Shown here: positions 50,910 to 59,818 of the stretch, piece after piece
Position numbering within the stretch: the stretch's first letter is position 1
How the letters are laid out: each line of letters opens with the position of its first letter
Assembly: GCA_046329585.1 (NCBI GenBank)
Contig: JAXLUI010000001.1
Span: forward strand, 1,240,001 to 1,304,000
Direction of reading: 5' to 3'
Length of the DNA: 64,000 nucleotides
Source: DLKC01 sp002478885
GTDB taxonomy: Bacteria > Bacteroidota > Bacteroidia > Chitinophagales > Chitinophagaceae
The notes under the pieces: model-generated
Database searches by the model: none
The model's input: only the letters and a program-made list of their open reading frames with translations
What the model was told of the DNA's origin: nothing
Program-made: the position numbers and the translations under genes

Positions 50910-53900
50910 ATGAATTTCCGGAACCAGATTTCCTACCTGATGTTTTGCTCTGTATTGTTTGCTGCGTGCAATGGCAACACGGGCATCGATAGCAAAACGA
51001 CGGCCGCGACAACAAACACAGGCGCACTTTTTACATTGCTGGATGCAAATAGCACGCATATAGATTTTCAGAACAAGCTTACCGAAGGGCTTAATACCAA
51101 CATTCTGCTCTACGAATATTTTTATAACGGTGGCGGTGTTGCGGCAGCAGATTTTAATAACGACGGGCTGGTAGATTTATATTTCACATCGAATATGGGC
51201 GACAACCAGCTCTACCTTAATAAAGGGAATTTGAAGTTTGAAGACGTTACCGCCATAAGCGGTGCGTCGGGCCGGCCGGGTCCATGGAAAACAGGTGTAA
51301 ATGCCGTTGACATAAACGGGGACGGCCTCCTTGATATTTATGTTTGCTATTCAGGCGCACTTCCGCCGGAAAAAAGAAAGAACCAGTTGTTCATTAACCA
51401 AGGCATCAACAGCCGCGGAACACCGCAGTTTAAAGACGAAGCAGAGGCCTATGGGCTGGCAAACAGCAGCTATAGCAATCAGTCTTACTTTTTTGACTTT
51501 GATAAAGATGGCGATCTAGACATGCTGCTGCTAAACCATAACCCAAAGAATTTACCTATTTTGAATATTGAAGCAACAGCCCAGCAATTTAAGCAGGATA
51601 ACCCGGAAAAAGGGTTGAGGCTGTTTAAACAAACCAATGGGAAGTTTCAAGATGTTACGGTTAGCGCAGGCATCAACGGTTCAGAATTGAGCTATGGATT
51701 GGGCCTGGGTATTGCAGACTTTAATGAAGATGGATGGCCTGATTTTTATGTGTCGAACGATTACGCTGTTCCTGATTTTTTATACATCAACAACCGCAAC
51801 GGTACTTTTACCAACCAGCTTGCAGGCAGTATTGGCCATACAAGCCAGTTTTCTATGGGCAACGATGTGGCCGACATTAATAACGATGACCGCACCGACA
51901 TATTCACCCTGGACATGTTACCCGAAGATAACCACCGCCAGAAGCTATTACTTGCACCGGATAACCTGGATAAATTTAAATTGAACGTGCGCAGCGGTTT
52001 TTATTACCAGTATATGCGTAACATGCTTCAACTGAACAATGGTAACGGTACGTTTAGTGAGGCAGGGCAGATAGCTGGAATTTCGAATACAGACTGGAGT
52101 TGGGCTGCATTGTTTGCTGACTACGACAATGATGGTTGGAAAGACCTTTTTATTTCGAATGGTTATTACCGCGACTATACCAATCTCGACTTTATAAACT
52201 ACATGAATGAGTATGTAAAAACAAAAGGGAGGTTGCAAAGAGAAGATGTAATGGACATTATTAAACAAATGCCGTCTTCAAATGTAATGAACTATATTTT
52301 TCAAAATAAGCAGTCAGGGCTTTTCGAAAATAAGACGGTAAGCTGGGGACTAGATCAGCATTCAAACAGCAATGGAGCCGTATATGCAGACCTGGACAAT
52401 GACGGAGATCTTGACCTTGTTGTAAACAATATCAACCAGCCTGCTTTTATTTATGAAAATGAATCGCAAAAGCATAGTAAAAATCACTATCTGGGTATTC
52501 AGCTCGAGGGCGCTGCACCAAACACACAGGGATTGGGAACTACAGTTAGAATATACAATCAGGGGCAAATGCAGCGGCTTGATCAAAACCCGGCAAGGGG
52601 CTATTTATCCAGCGTTTCAACCACTCTGCATTTTGGGCTGGGAGATGCTGCAAAAATCGATTCGCTGGTAGTAACATGGCCGGGTGGAAAAACGCAAATA
52701 CTCACTGATGTTAACGCGAACCAGGTTGTAAAGCTTTCAGAAAAAGACGCGAAAGAAAAATTTACTCCCGGCAACCATATAACTCCGGTCTTTGAAGAGA
52801 TAGGAGCGCCATTGAAATACACGGAAAACATTGACACGAACATTAATGACTTTAACCGACAATCGTTACTTATAAGCCAGTTTTCTTTTAACGGCCCTTG
52901 CATGGTTAAATATGACATGAATAAGGATGGCCTTGACGACATTATCATCGGCGGTACTATAGGACAGGCTGCAGCGCTTTATCAACAGGAAAAAAATGGT
53001 TCGTTCCATGCGATCAATGTTCCTGCTTTCGAATCCGACAAAATGTTTGCTGATGCCGACATTGCTGTGCTGGATGCAAATAAAGATGGCCTTCCTGATA
53101 TTTATGTTGCTTCGGGTGGCTATAACAACCTTACCCCAGCAGACAATTTTTTACAAGACCGGCTATATCTGAACCAGGGCAATAATAGTTTTATCAGAAG
53201 CACAGGCTTACCCGAAATAAAAGGAAGTAAATCTTGTGTAAGAATACATGATATAAATGGCGATGGTTCCCCTGATATTTTTGTAGGTGGCAGGGTTGTT
53301 CCCGGAAGATATCCCGAGACACCAGCGAGTTATATCCTCATCAATGACGGTAAAGGAAATTTTACAGACCAGTCAAAACAAATATGCCCTGACATTTCTA
53401 ACGCAGGAATGATAACCGATGCCGTGTGGGTCGATCTTGACCAGGATAACAAAGATGAACTGGTGATTGTGGGTGAATGGATGCCTGTATTGGTTTTCAA
53501 AAATGAGAATAGTAAATTGATCAACAGCACCAGCAAGTATTTTGATTCCAATTACCTGGGCTGGTGGAATAAAATTACCGTTGGCGATTTCAACGGAGAC
53601 AATCGCCCCGACCTGGTTATAGGTAACTTTGGCTTGAATACACAGTTCAGGGCGTCGGAAAAAGAACCCATTGAAATGTTCTACAAAGACTTTGATAAGA
53701 ATGGCTCTGTAGATCCGATCTTTTCGTTTTACATACAGGATAAAAAATACCCGTTCATTACCCGCGACGAACTGTTGGGCCAGCTACCGGTAATGCGTAA
53801 ACGTTTTGCCGATTTTAAAAGCTACGCGGACATAACGATCGATGATCTTTTCACTGAGAGTGATTTAAAAGATGCAGGCCATCTTGTTGCCAGCCATATG

Positions 53901-54254
53901 GCCACTTCATGCTTCCTTAGTAACCCATCTGGAAAATATGAATTAAAAGAACTGTCTGTGCAGGCACAATATTCACCGGTATATACCATCGACACCCTCG
54001 ATTTTAACCACGATGGAAATACCGATTTGTTGCTTTGCGGCAATAACAGTTTTACTAAAATAAGGCTTGGCAAGTTTGACGCAAATTATGGCGTATTGCT
54101 TGCCGGGGATGGAAAAGGTAATTTTAAATACATCAATCAAATAGAATCTGGCTTTAAAATTCGTGGAGATGTGAGAAGCTGCATACAGATCGGCAACAAG
54201 ATCTTATTCGGCATGTGTGGTCAACAACTCATTGCTTATTCCCTGAAGAAATGA
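50910..54254 (+). CDS. VCBS/FG-GAP repeat lipoprotein with ASPIC/UnbV domain
   Basis: The 1114-residue protein has a lipoprotein signal (lipobox LFAAC, Cys20) and two sets of FG-GAP/VCBS beta-propeller repeats with calcium-binding motifs such as DFNNDGLVDLYF, DINGDGLLDIYV, DFDKDGDLDMLL, DLDNDGDLDLVV, DKNGSVDPIF and DFNHDGNTDLLL. A CRTAC1-type ASPIC/UnbV domain lies near 535-615 (LGTTVRIYNQGQ, NPARGYLSSVSTTLHFGLG). It is probably an outer-membrane, calcium-dependent adhesion or binding protein. Its stop overlaps the haloperoxidase ATG (ATGA), so the two are translationally coupled. Function within the SusCD locus is unknown. Confidence 0.9.
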   Translation: MNFRNQISYLMFCSVLFAACNGNTGIDSKTTAATTNTGALFTLLDANSTHIDFQNKLTEGLNTNILLYEYFYNGGGVAAADFNNDGLVDLYFTSNMGDNQLYLNKGNLKFEDVTAISGASGRPGPWKTGVNAVDINGDGLLDIYVCYSGALPPEKRKNQLFINQGINSRGTPQFKDEAEAYGLANSSYSNQSYFFDFDKDGDLDMLLLNHNPKNLPILNIEATAQQFKQDNPEKGLRLFKQTNGKFQDVTVSAGINGSELSYGLGLGIADFNEDGWPDFYVSNDYAVPDFLYINNRNGTFTNQLAGSIGHTSQFSMGNDVADINNDDRTDIFTLDMLPEDNHRQKLLLAPDNLDKFKLNVRSGFYYQYMRNMLQLNNGNGTFSEAGQIAGISNTDWSWAALFADYDNDGWKDLFISNGYYRDYTNLDFINYMNEYVKTKGRLQREDVMDIIKQMPSSNVMNYIFQNKQSGLFENKTVSWGLDQHSNSNGAVYADLDNDGDLDLVVNNINQPAFIYENESQKHSKNHYLGIQLEGAAPNTQGLGTTVRIYNQGQMQRLDQNPARGYLSSVSTTLHFGLGDAAKIDSLVVTWPGGKTQILTDVNANQVVKLSEKDAKEKFTPGNHITPVFEEIGAPLKYTENIDTNINDFNRQSLLISQFSFNGPCMVKYDMNKDGLDDIIIGGTIGQAAALYQQEKNGSFHAINVPAFESDKMFADADIAVLDANKDGLPDIYVASGGYNNLTPADNFLQDRLYLNQGNNSFIRSTGLPEIKGSKSCVRIHDINGDGSPDIFVGGRVVPGRYPETPASYILINDGKGNFTDQSKQICPDISNAGMITDAVWVDLDQDNKDELVIVGEWMPVLVFKNENSKLINSTSKYFDSNYLGWWNKITVGDFNGDNRPDLVIGNFGLNTQFRASEKEPIEMFYKDFDKNGSVDPIFSFYIQDKKYPFITRDELLGQLPVMRKRFADFKSYADITIDDLFTESDLKDAGHLVASHMATSCFLSNPSGKYELKELSVQAQYSPVYTIDTLDFNHDGNTDLLLCGNNSFTKIRLGKFDANYGVLLAGDGKGNFKYINQIESGFKIRGDVRSCIQIGNKILFGMCGQQLIAYSLKK

Positions 54255-55612
54255 CCAATATGAAACGCGTTAAAATTGCCTTGCCGGCATTTGCTTGCTT
54301 CACAGTTTTGCTGATCTTTTTTGCATCATGCAAAAACGAAAAACAAAGGCCACCTGAAGACTTTGAAGTTGCGGCCGCCTGGGCCGATATGAGTATCTAT
54401 ATTACAAAGAACACACCCGCCAACTCCCCCACCTTTGCGTCACGCTGCTTTGGTTATATCGGCTTAACGATGTATGAATCTGTTGTAAACGGTTATCCCG
54501 AATATCAATCCGTAGCCACTCAGCTAAACGGGCTTGGCGCCTTGCCCGAACCTGAAAAGGGATTGTCCTATAATTGGCAACTTGCTTTAAATGCAGGCCA
54601 GGCAGAGATATTGCGCAATATCTACATCCAAACCTCAGACGCTAATAAATTAAAGATCGACTCGCTTGAGCAGCATTATTCAAGTGTTATCAAAGAGTCT
54701 ATCAACAACGACACGATCGCTGCACGTTCCATTGCTTACGGAAAACAAATTGCGCAAAGAATATTTGAATGGTCAGAAACAGACGGCGGCCATCGCGGTT
54801 ACCTAAACAACTTTGACAAGAAACTTGTATTCCAGCAAAAGCCGGGATGCTGGCAGCCACCGCTGTATGCGCAATCGTTCAGTCACTTTCCCCTGCACCC
54901 GCATTGGGGACAGAACCGCACATTCCTTGCTGCAGATTCCATGTTACAGCCACCGGCGTTTATTGCTTTTGACTCAACGCCCGGCTCTCCTTATTATACA
55001 CAGTTTGCACAGGTGTACGAAAAAGAAAAAGCATTAACACAGGATGAAAAGCAGGCCGCCATCTGGTGGAGCGATGATCCTGAAGTTACACCAACACCGC
55101 CGGGGCATTCATTTTTCCTTGCCACAGTGGCGGTTAAAAAAGCGAAACCCACCCTGATCATATGCGCTGAAACATACGCCAGGCTTGGAATGGCGCTTGC
55201 TGATGCATTTCGTAATTGCTGGAAATGGAAATACCAGTTCTTCACCGAGCGCGCCAATACTTTTGTGCCTGCACATATCGACAAAGAATGGAATTCGTTC
55301 TGGCCCGATCCGCCGTTTCCCGCATTTCCATCGGGCCATGCTATACAGGCAGCAGCAATGGCAACAGTGCTCACCGACCTCTATGGCGATCATTTTGAAT
55401 TTACCGATAGCCTGCATGCCGGAAGAGCACGCGACGAAATAAGAAATACCGATTTTGTGCCAAGGCATTTCACTTCGTTCTGGCAGGCAGCGCAGGAAAC
55501 GGCCGACTCACGCTTTTATGGCGGCATTCATACAAGACAGGATAATGCACGAGGCCTTGATAAGGGGAAAGAAATCGGCAACAACGTGAACCAACTTCGC
55601 TGGAAAAAATAA
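54251..55612 (+). CDS. Vanadium-dependent haloperoxidase / PAP2-family lipoprotein
   Basis: The 453-residue protein has a lipoprotein signal (FFASC lipobox) and the vanadate/phosphate pocket: PAFPSGHAIQ with S361-G362-H363, and SRFYGGIHTRQDNARG with R421 and H427, the spacing of vanadium haloperoxidases and acid phosphatases. WNSFWPDPPFPAF precedes the first motif. It could oxidise halides with H2O2 or act as a phosphatase; the fold does not decide. The start at 54251 overlaps the VCBS stop; an ATG at 54260 is also possible. Confidence 0.85.
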   Translation: MTNMKRVKIALPAFACFTVLLIFFASCKNEKQRPPEDFEVAAAWADMSIYITKNTPANSPTFASRCFGYIGLTMYESVVNGYPEYQSVATQLNGLGALPEPEKGLSYNWQLALNAGQAEILRNIYIQTSDANKLKIDSLEQHYSSVIKESINNDTIAARSIAYGKQIAQRIFEWSETDGGHRGYLNNFDKKLVFQQKPGCWQPPLYAQSFSHFPLHPHWGQNRTFLAADSMLQPPAFIAFDSTPGSPYYTQFAQVYEKEKALTQDEKQAAIWWSDDPEVTPTPPGHSFFLATVAVKKAKPTLIICAETYARLGMALADAFRNCWKWKYQFFTERANTFVPAHIDKEWNSFWPDPPFPAFPSGHAIQAAAMATVLTDLYGDHFEFTDSLHAGRARDEIRNTDFVPRHFTSFWQAAQETADSRFYGGIHTRQDNARGLDKGKEIGNNVNQLRWKK

Positions 55613-55629
55613 ATATATAAGTATTAATA

Positions 55630-55823
55630 CATTTATTTAGCCAGCTTTTGTGTTTCATAGCAACAAACGTTGCGTCGCACACTTGTGCTTTTGAACATTG
55701 GGCAAAAAACCTGAAGCGGTTCCGTAGTTTTTGTCTTATGCCTGCCAGCTCAGTGTTGTTTTTTCGTACAAGTGTGCGACGCAAGAAAAGCCCCACCAGG
55801 AACTGAAGCCTGGTACATAAAAA
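55630..55823. repeat. Interspersed GTACAAG repeat, inverted pair
   Basis: Left core 55670-55688 (minus), right core 55766-55784 (plus, exact), 77 bp apart. Left arm ends AAAAGCTGGCTAAATAAA; right arm ends GAAGCCTGGTACATAAAAAA. It separates the haloperoxidase from the second VCBS gene. Confidence 0.88.
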
Positions 55824-55841
55824 ATGCATTCGAAAACGAAC

Positions 55842-57542
55842 ATGAAAAGAATATCTGCAAAAATCTTCATTACTGCCGCTGTAGTATTTCAGTTAACGAC
55901 TATCGCTTCTTTTGGTCAGCAACGTTTTAAAGACGTCACTAAAGAGGCGGGTATTAACCATGTATTTAAAGTTTATGAAGGTATGTTTGGCGGTGGCGCT
56001 TGCGTAATTGACTATAACAACGACGGCTGGGAAGACGTGTACATTACCGGCGGCATGAATGATGACCAGCTATATAAAAATAATGGCAATGGCACCTTCA
56101 CGAACGTATTTGAACAATCGGGATTAACTGTTACGAAAGGCTATGTAACGCAGGGCGTTTCGGGAGCTGATGTAAACAGGGATGGCCTTGTTGACCTGTT
56201 TGTGACAACCATCACAACCCGGACTAAAAAACAACCGATACCGAGAGAGATTAACCTGTTGTTCTTAAACAATGGCAATGGCACTTTTCGCGATGCAACA
56301 AAAGAATACGGGCTCGACCAGATGTACTCCTTCAGCACCGGTGGCAGTTTTGGCGATATTAATGCCGATGGCTGGCCTGATATTTATGTAGGCAATTATT
56401 TTAACCAATACGAAGGCAAACTGAGTGTAATTAATGATGCAACTGTTGTAGGCGCCAACCAGATAGCTGAAGGCTATTTGCTGCTGAATGAAGGCGGCAG
56501 GAAATTCAAAAATGTTTATGAAGACTATGGACTGAATTATAAAGGTTTTGGCTTTGGTGGTATTTTCACCGACTTCGACAACGACGGCGACCAGGATTTA
56601 GTCGTTAACCATGATTTTGGGTATAAACGCACGCCGGATATGTTGCTGGAAAATAAATACCCAAAAGAAAAATTTGAAGATGTAGCAAAAGATAAAAAAA
56701 TGGATCTGCGCATCAATTCCATGGGCACTGCCGTTGGAGACTATAACAACGATGGCCTGATGGACTATTATTTTACCAACATCAGAGCTAATTGCTTTAT
56801 GGTGAACCAGGGTGCAGGCAAACCATTTATCAATAGAGCAAAAGAATTGGGAACAGAATTTATGGCCATCAGTTGGGGAGCCAATTTCGCTGATTTCGAC
56901 CAGGATGGAGATGTTGATCTCTTTGCTGCCAACGGCGACTTAAACCCTAACTGCAACCCTATGGCAAGCTTCTACTTTGAGAACAATAATGGCAAATTCA
57001 CAGAACATGCGCTTTCCTATGGCCTTGCTAATTACAGTATTTGCCGCGGCTCAGTAACTTTTGATTACGACCATGATGGCGATCTCGATCTGCTTGTAGT
57101 AGCCGAAGAACCCGTGCTGCCGGGCTATCCAATGCCTTCACTCACGAGATTGTACCGCAACGATTCTGCAAAAGGCAACTGGATAAAAATTGCGTTGAAG
57201 GGTGTGCAGGCCGAAACACATGGCATAGGCTCAAAGATAGAAGTGGAAGCCGGTGGGAAAAAAATGATCCGCGAAATCGATGGGGGCAGCTCAAGCCACT
57301 TATCTCAAAATTCAGTGATCGCGCATTTCGGCCTGGGCAATGCCAGTACAATTGATAAAATCACCGTTTATTGGACGGGCGGCAATAAGCAAACCATTAC
57401 CAACGTGAAAGCAAACCAGCAAATAACCATTACTGAAATACCGGCCCCAAAGTCAAGTAGCTCATTATGGTATTTTATCGCGGGTTTTACCGTTGTGTCT
57501 GCTTTGATTTTTGTTTATGCGCGCAAGAGAAAGAAGCCATAG
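55842..57542 (+). CDS. VCBS/FG-GAP repeat protein with ASPIC/UnbV domain and C-terminal membrane anchor
   Basis: From the ATG at 55842 the protein has 566 residues with a signal peptide ending FGQQ. FG-GAP calcium motifs include DYNNDGWEDVYI, DVNRDGLVDLFV, DINADGWPDIYV, DFDNDGDQDLVV, DFDQDGDVDLFA and DYDHDGDLDLLV. An ASPIC/UnbV domain follows near 470-535 (GIGSKIEVEAGGKKMIREID, LSQNSVIAHFGLG). It ends with a Ser-rich linker, a membrane helix (LWYFIAGFTVVSALIFVYA) and RKRKKP, a layout like sorting-signal anchors but without a known motif. An in-frame ATG at 55824 lies in the repeat arm and is rejected. It is related to the 50910 protein. Confidence 0.87.
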   Translation: MKRISAKIFITAAVVFQLTTIASFGQQRFKDVTKEAGINHVFKVYEGMFGGGACVIDYNNDGWEDVYITGGMNDDQLYKNNGNGTFTNVFEQSGLTVTKGYVTQGVSGADVNRDGLVDLFVTTITTRTKKQPIPREINLLFLNNGNGTFRDATKEYGLDQMYSFSTGGSFGDINADGWPDIYVGNYFNQYEGKLSVINDATVVGANQIAEGYLLLNEGGRKFKNVYEDYGLNYKGFGFGGIFTDFDNDGDQDLVVNHDFGYKRTPDMLLENKYPKEKFEDVAKDKKMDLRINSMGTAVGDYNNDGLMDYYFTNIRANCFMVNQGAGKPFINRAKELGTEFMAISWGANFADFDQDGDVDLFAANGDLNPNCNPMASFYFENNNGKFTEHALSYGLANYSICRGSVTFDYDHDGDLDLLVVAEEPVLPGYPMPSLTRLYRNDSAKGNWIKIALKGVQAETHGIGSKIEVEAGGKKMIREIDGGSSSHLSQNSVIAHFGLGNASTIDKITVYWTGGNKQTITNVKANQQITITEIPAPKSSSSLWYFIAGFTVVSALIFVYARKRKKP

Positions 57543-57629
57543 TATATGAGCGTGGCTCTATGAGCCTAAATCTAAAGGCTGGTAATCCGCAAACTTTATC
57601 CTTTACCTTTGCCCGGCAAATAATGTACT

Positions 57630-58565
57630 ATGCGGGAACTTTCTGTAGTAATTCCGGTAATGAATGAAGAAGACAATATTAAACCAATGATCGAAGCGGT
57701 AGCAGCCGCTTTGAAAGAATATGACTATGAAGTAATCTTTGTTGATGACGGATCAACCGACACAACAAGACAACGAATCAAGGAAAATCTTACCGACCGC
57801 ATTAAACTAATTGAACTGCGCAAGAATTATGGGCAAAGCACAGCCATGTCTGCGGGCATTGACTTCACCACCGGCACATATGTTACCATGCTTGACGGTG
57901 ATTTGCAGAACGACCCGACCGACATACCGATGATGCTTGAAAAACTAAAAGCAGAAGATTGGGATGTGGTTGCCGGCAACCGCAAGAAAAGACAAGATGG
58001 CGCCGTATTACGCAAAATTCCCAGCAAGATTGCGAATGCCATTATCCGCAGCATGACGAAAGTGTATATACAGGATTATGGCTGTACGCTAAAGGTTTTC
58101 AGAAGGGAAATTGCTGAAGAGCTTGGTTTATATGGAGAGCTGCATCGATTTATTCCTGTGCTTGCAAGCATGCAGGGCGCCAGAATTACGCAGGTAGATG
58201 TAAAACATCATGCAAGGCAATTCGGCAAATCAAAATATGGGCTGGGCAGAACTTTTCGGGTAATGAGTGATCTTGTTACGATGGTGTTCTTTAGAAAATA
58301 TAGCCAGAAACCGATGCACCTTTTTGGGACAATGGGTTTTATCAGCCTGTTTCTCGGCATTATTATTAACCTTTATGAGCTTACGCTCAAAATCATGGGT
58401 GAAGATATCTGGGGCAAACCAATGTTGTTGCTGGGAATGATTCTTGTACTCGGCGGAATACAGCTCATCACCATTGGTATTCTCGCTGAAATAAGTATGC
58501 GCACTTACTATGAAAGCGGTTCAAAAAAAACTTACCAGGTAAGAAAGGTGTGGGCAAAAGAATAA
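57630..58565 (+). CDS. Glycosyltransferase family 2, polyprenyl-phosphate sugar type
   Basis: The 311-residue protein has a GT2 domain (VVIPVMNEEDNIKPMIEAV, VDDGSTDTTR, AMSAGIDFTTG, MLDGDLQNDPTDIP with the DxD-like metal site) and two C-terminal membrane helices (about 225-250 and 260-285). This matches DPM1/ArnC/GtrB enzymes that put a sugar on undecaprenyl or dolichyl phosphate. A TACCTTTG -7 element lies 19 bp before the start, without a clear -33. The UPF0104 gene follows 52 bp downstream, suggesting joint glycolipid modification. Confidence 0.9.
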   Translation: MRELSVVIPVMNEEDNIKPMIEAVAAALKEYDYEVIFVDDGSTDTTRQRIKENLTDRIKLIELRKNYGQSTAMSAGIDFTTGTYVTMLDGDLQNDPTDIPMMLEKLKAEDWDVVAGNRKKRQDGAVLRKIPSKIANAIIRSMTKVYIQDYGCTLKVFRREIAEELGLYGELHRFIPVLASMQGARITQVDVKHHARQFGKSKYGLGRTFRVMSDLVTMVFFRKYSQKPMHLFGTMGFISLFLGIIINLYELTLKIMGEDIWGKPMLLLGMILVLGGIQLITIGILAEISMRTYYESGSKKTYQVRKVWAKE

Positions 58566-58617
58566 AGGAACCAGCGCTATTATTACAGCAAAAGTTAACC
58601 GGCAACCAAATCAGATC

Positions 58618-59517
58618 ATGCCATTGAAAGAAACGCTTAAATCTGCGGCAAAGCTGCTTATCAAGATCGCTGTAACGGTTGTTTGTTTGTGGTATGTAAG
58701 CCGCAAGATAGACTGGGGTAAAAGCCTCAGCATTATTCAAAACAGCAACTGGCTGTGGTTAGTTGCCGCGACTGGTTTATTTGTAGTATCAAAAATTGTT
58801 TCTTCCTTTAGGTTAAATATTTATTTCAGAAACATTGGTCTAGAAATCTCCCAATCTCAAAATCTTCAACTGTATTGGCTGGGTATGTTTTATAACCTGT
58901 TTCTACCTGGCGGCATCGGCGGCGATGCATATAAGGTTATACTGCTCAACCGCAGTTACCGAACGCCGGCAAAACTGCTTACCGCTGCCGTATTGCTCGA
59001 CAGAATAAGCGGTGTAACAGGCCTGGGCATACTGGCCGTTATTTATTATTACTTTTTTTTTAACGGAGCGGATTACTCACTGCCATTATTGTTGCTGCTG
59101 CCTGTTGGTATCGCCGTGTACTATTTTGTGGTAAAGAAAATATTCCCGTCATTCGTCAGTGGCTTCTGGCCAACACTCTGGCTAGGCCTTGCAGTGCAGG
59201 CATTGCAGGTGTTGTGCGCTTACAGTATTATGATGGCGCTGCACATCGGCGAACATCAAACCGCTTATATATTAATTTTCTTACTTTCATCCATTGTTGC
59301 CATATTGCCTTTTACTATCGGCGGGCTCGGTGCAAGAGAAGTAGTATTTCTCTGGGGCAGCAGCACGCTGTTACACGTAACCAACGATCCCACACCGGTA
59401 AGCATCAGCATTAGTTTTTATTTAATTACGTTGATTATTTCGTTTATCGGAGTATATTGGGTTTACAACAATCCAATGAATGATAAGAAAATGATTATGG
59501 GCCAGGGTGCAGACTAA
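58618..59517 (+). CDS. Lysylphosphatidylglycerol synthase TM region/UPF0104 family protein
   Basis: The 299-residue protein has eight or so membrane helices and the family motif YNLFLPGGIGGDAYKVILL near 92-110, with DRISGVTGLG and FTIGGLGAREVVFLWGSS further on. UPF0104 proteins are often flippases or partners of glycosyltransferases in lipid modification; no lysyl-tRNA-binding domain is present, so it is not a full LPG synthase. The last residues MIMGQGAD and the TAA stop are encoded by the arm of the adjacent interspersed repeat. Confidence 0.87.
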   Translation: MPLKETLKSAAKLLIKIAVTVVCLWYVSRKIDWGKSLSIIQNSNWLWLVAATGLFVVSKIVSSFRLNIYFRNIGLEISQSQNLQLYWLGMFYNLFLPGGIGGDAYKVILLNRSYRTPAKLLTAAVLLDRISGVTGLGILAVIYYYFFFNGADYSLPLLLLLPVGIAVYYFVVKKIFPSFVSGFWPTLWLGLAVQALQVLCAYSIMMALHIGEHQTAYILIFLLSSIVAILPFTIGGLGAREVVFLWGSSTLLHVTNDPTPVSISISFYLITLIISFIGVYWVYNNPMNDKKMIMGQGAD

Positions 59518-59818
59518 GCATTGAGCCGCGGTTGCGTCGCACACCTGTGCACCAGAACCGTGAACCAGCTATCGTGTACATTTTACCTATTCCCCCTTTT
59601 TTGCGCTTTTACTACGCTTTATCTACCGGGTATCTACCGGGTATCTACCAGGTAACTGCCAGGGATCTGAAAGGAAACAATTTGTAAAAACCGGGAAAGT
59701 ATGGCTGCAAAAAGTACTATATAAATGGTGAATGAAGGCTGTTGCTGCATAGGGCTATGCCGTACAATAGTGCGACGCAAGTAAAGCACAATAGTAGTGC
59801 TAAAGTCGGGCTAAAAAA
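59480..59818. repeat. Interspersed GTACAAG repeat, inverted pair around 11-bp repeats
   Basis: Left core 59532-59550 (minus, GCACAGGTGTGCGACGCAA), right core 59762-59780 (plus, GTACAATAGTGCGACGCAA), 211 bp apart. The left arm (ending TGCACCCTGGCCCATAAT) forms the 3' end of the UPF0104 gene. The right arm (AAAGTCGGGCTAAAAAAATC) contains the stop codon of the convergent hydrolase gene at 59811-59813. The loop holds an 11-bp tandem repeat. Confidence 0.87.
59609..59674 (-). repeat. 11-bp tandem repeat, five to six units
   Basis: Plus-strand units at 11-bp spacing: TATCTACCGGG (twice), TATCTACCAGG, TAACTGCCAGG, GATCTGAAAGG, preceded by a weak TTACTACGCTT. The reverse complement of the unit (CCCGGTAGATA) equals the 37028 unit except for two bases, so the two loci are the same family in opposite orientation. 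Confidence 0.75.
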
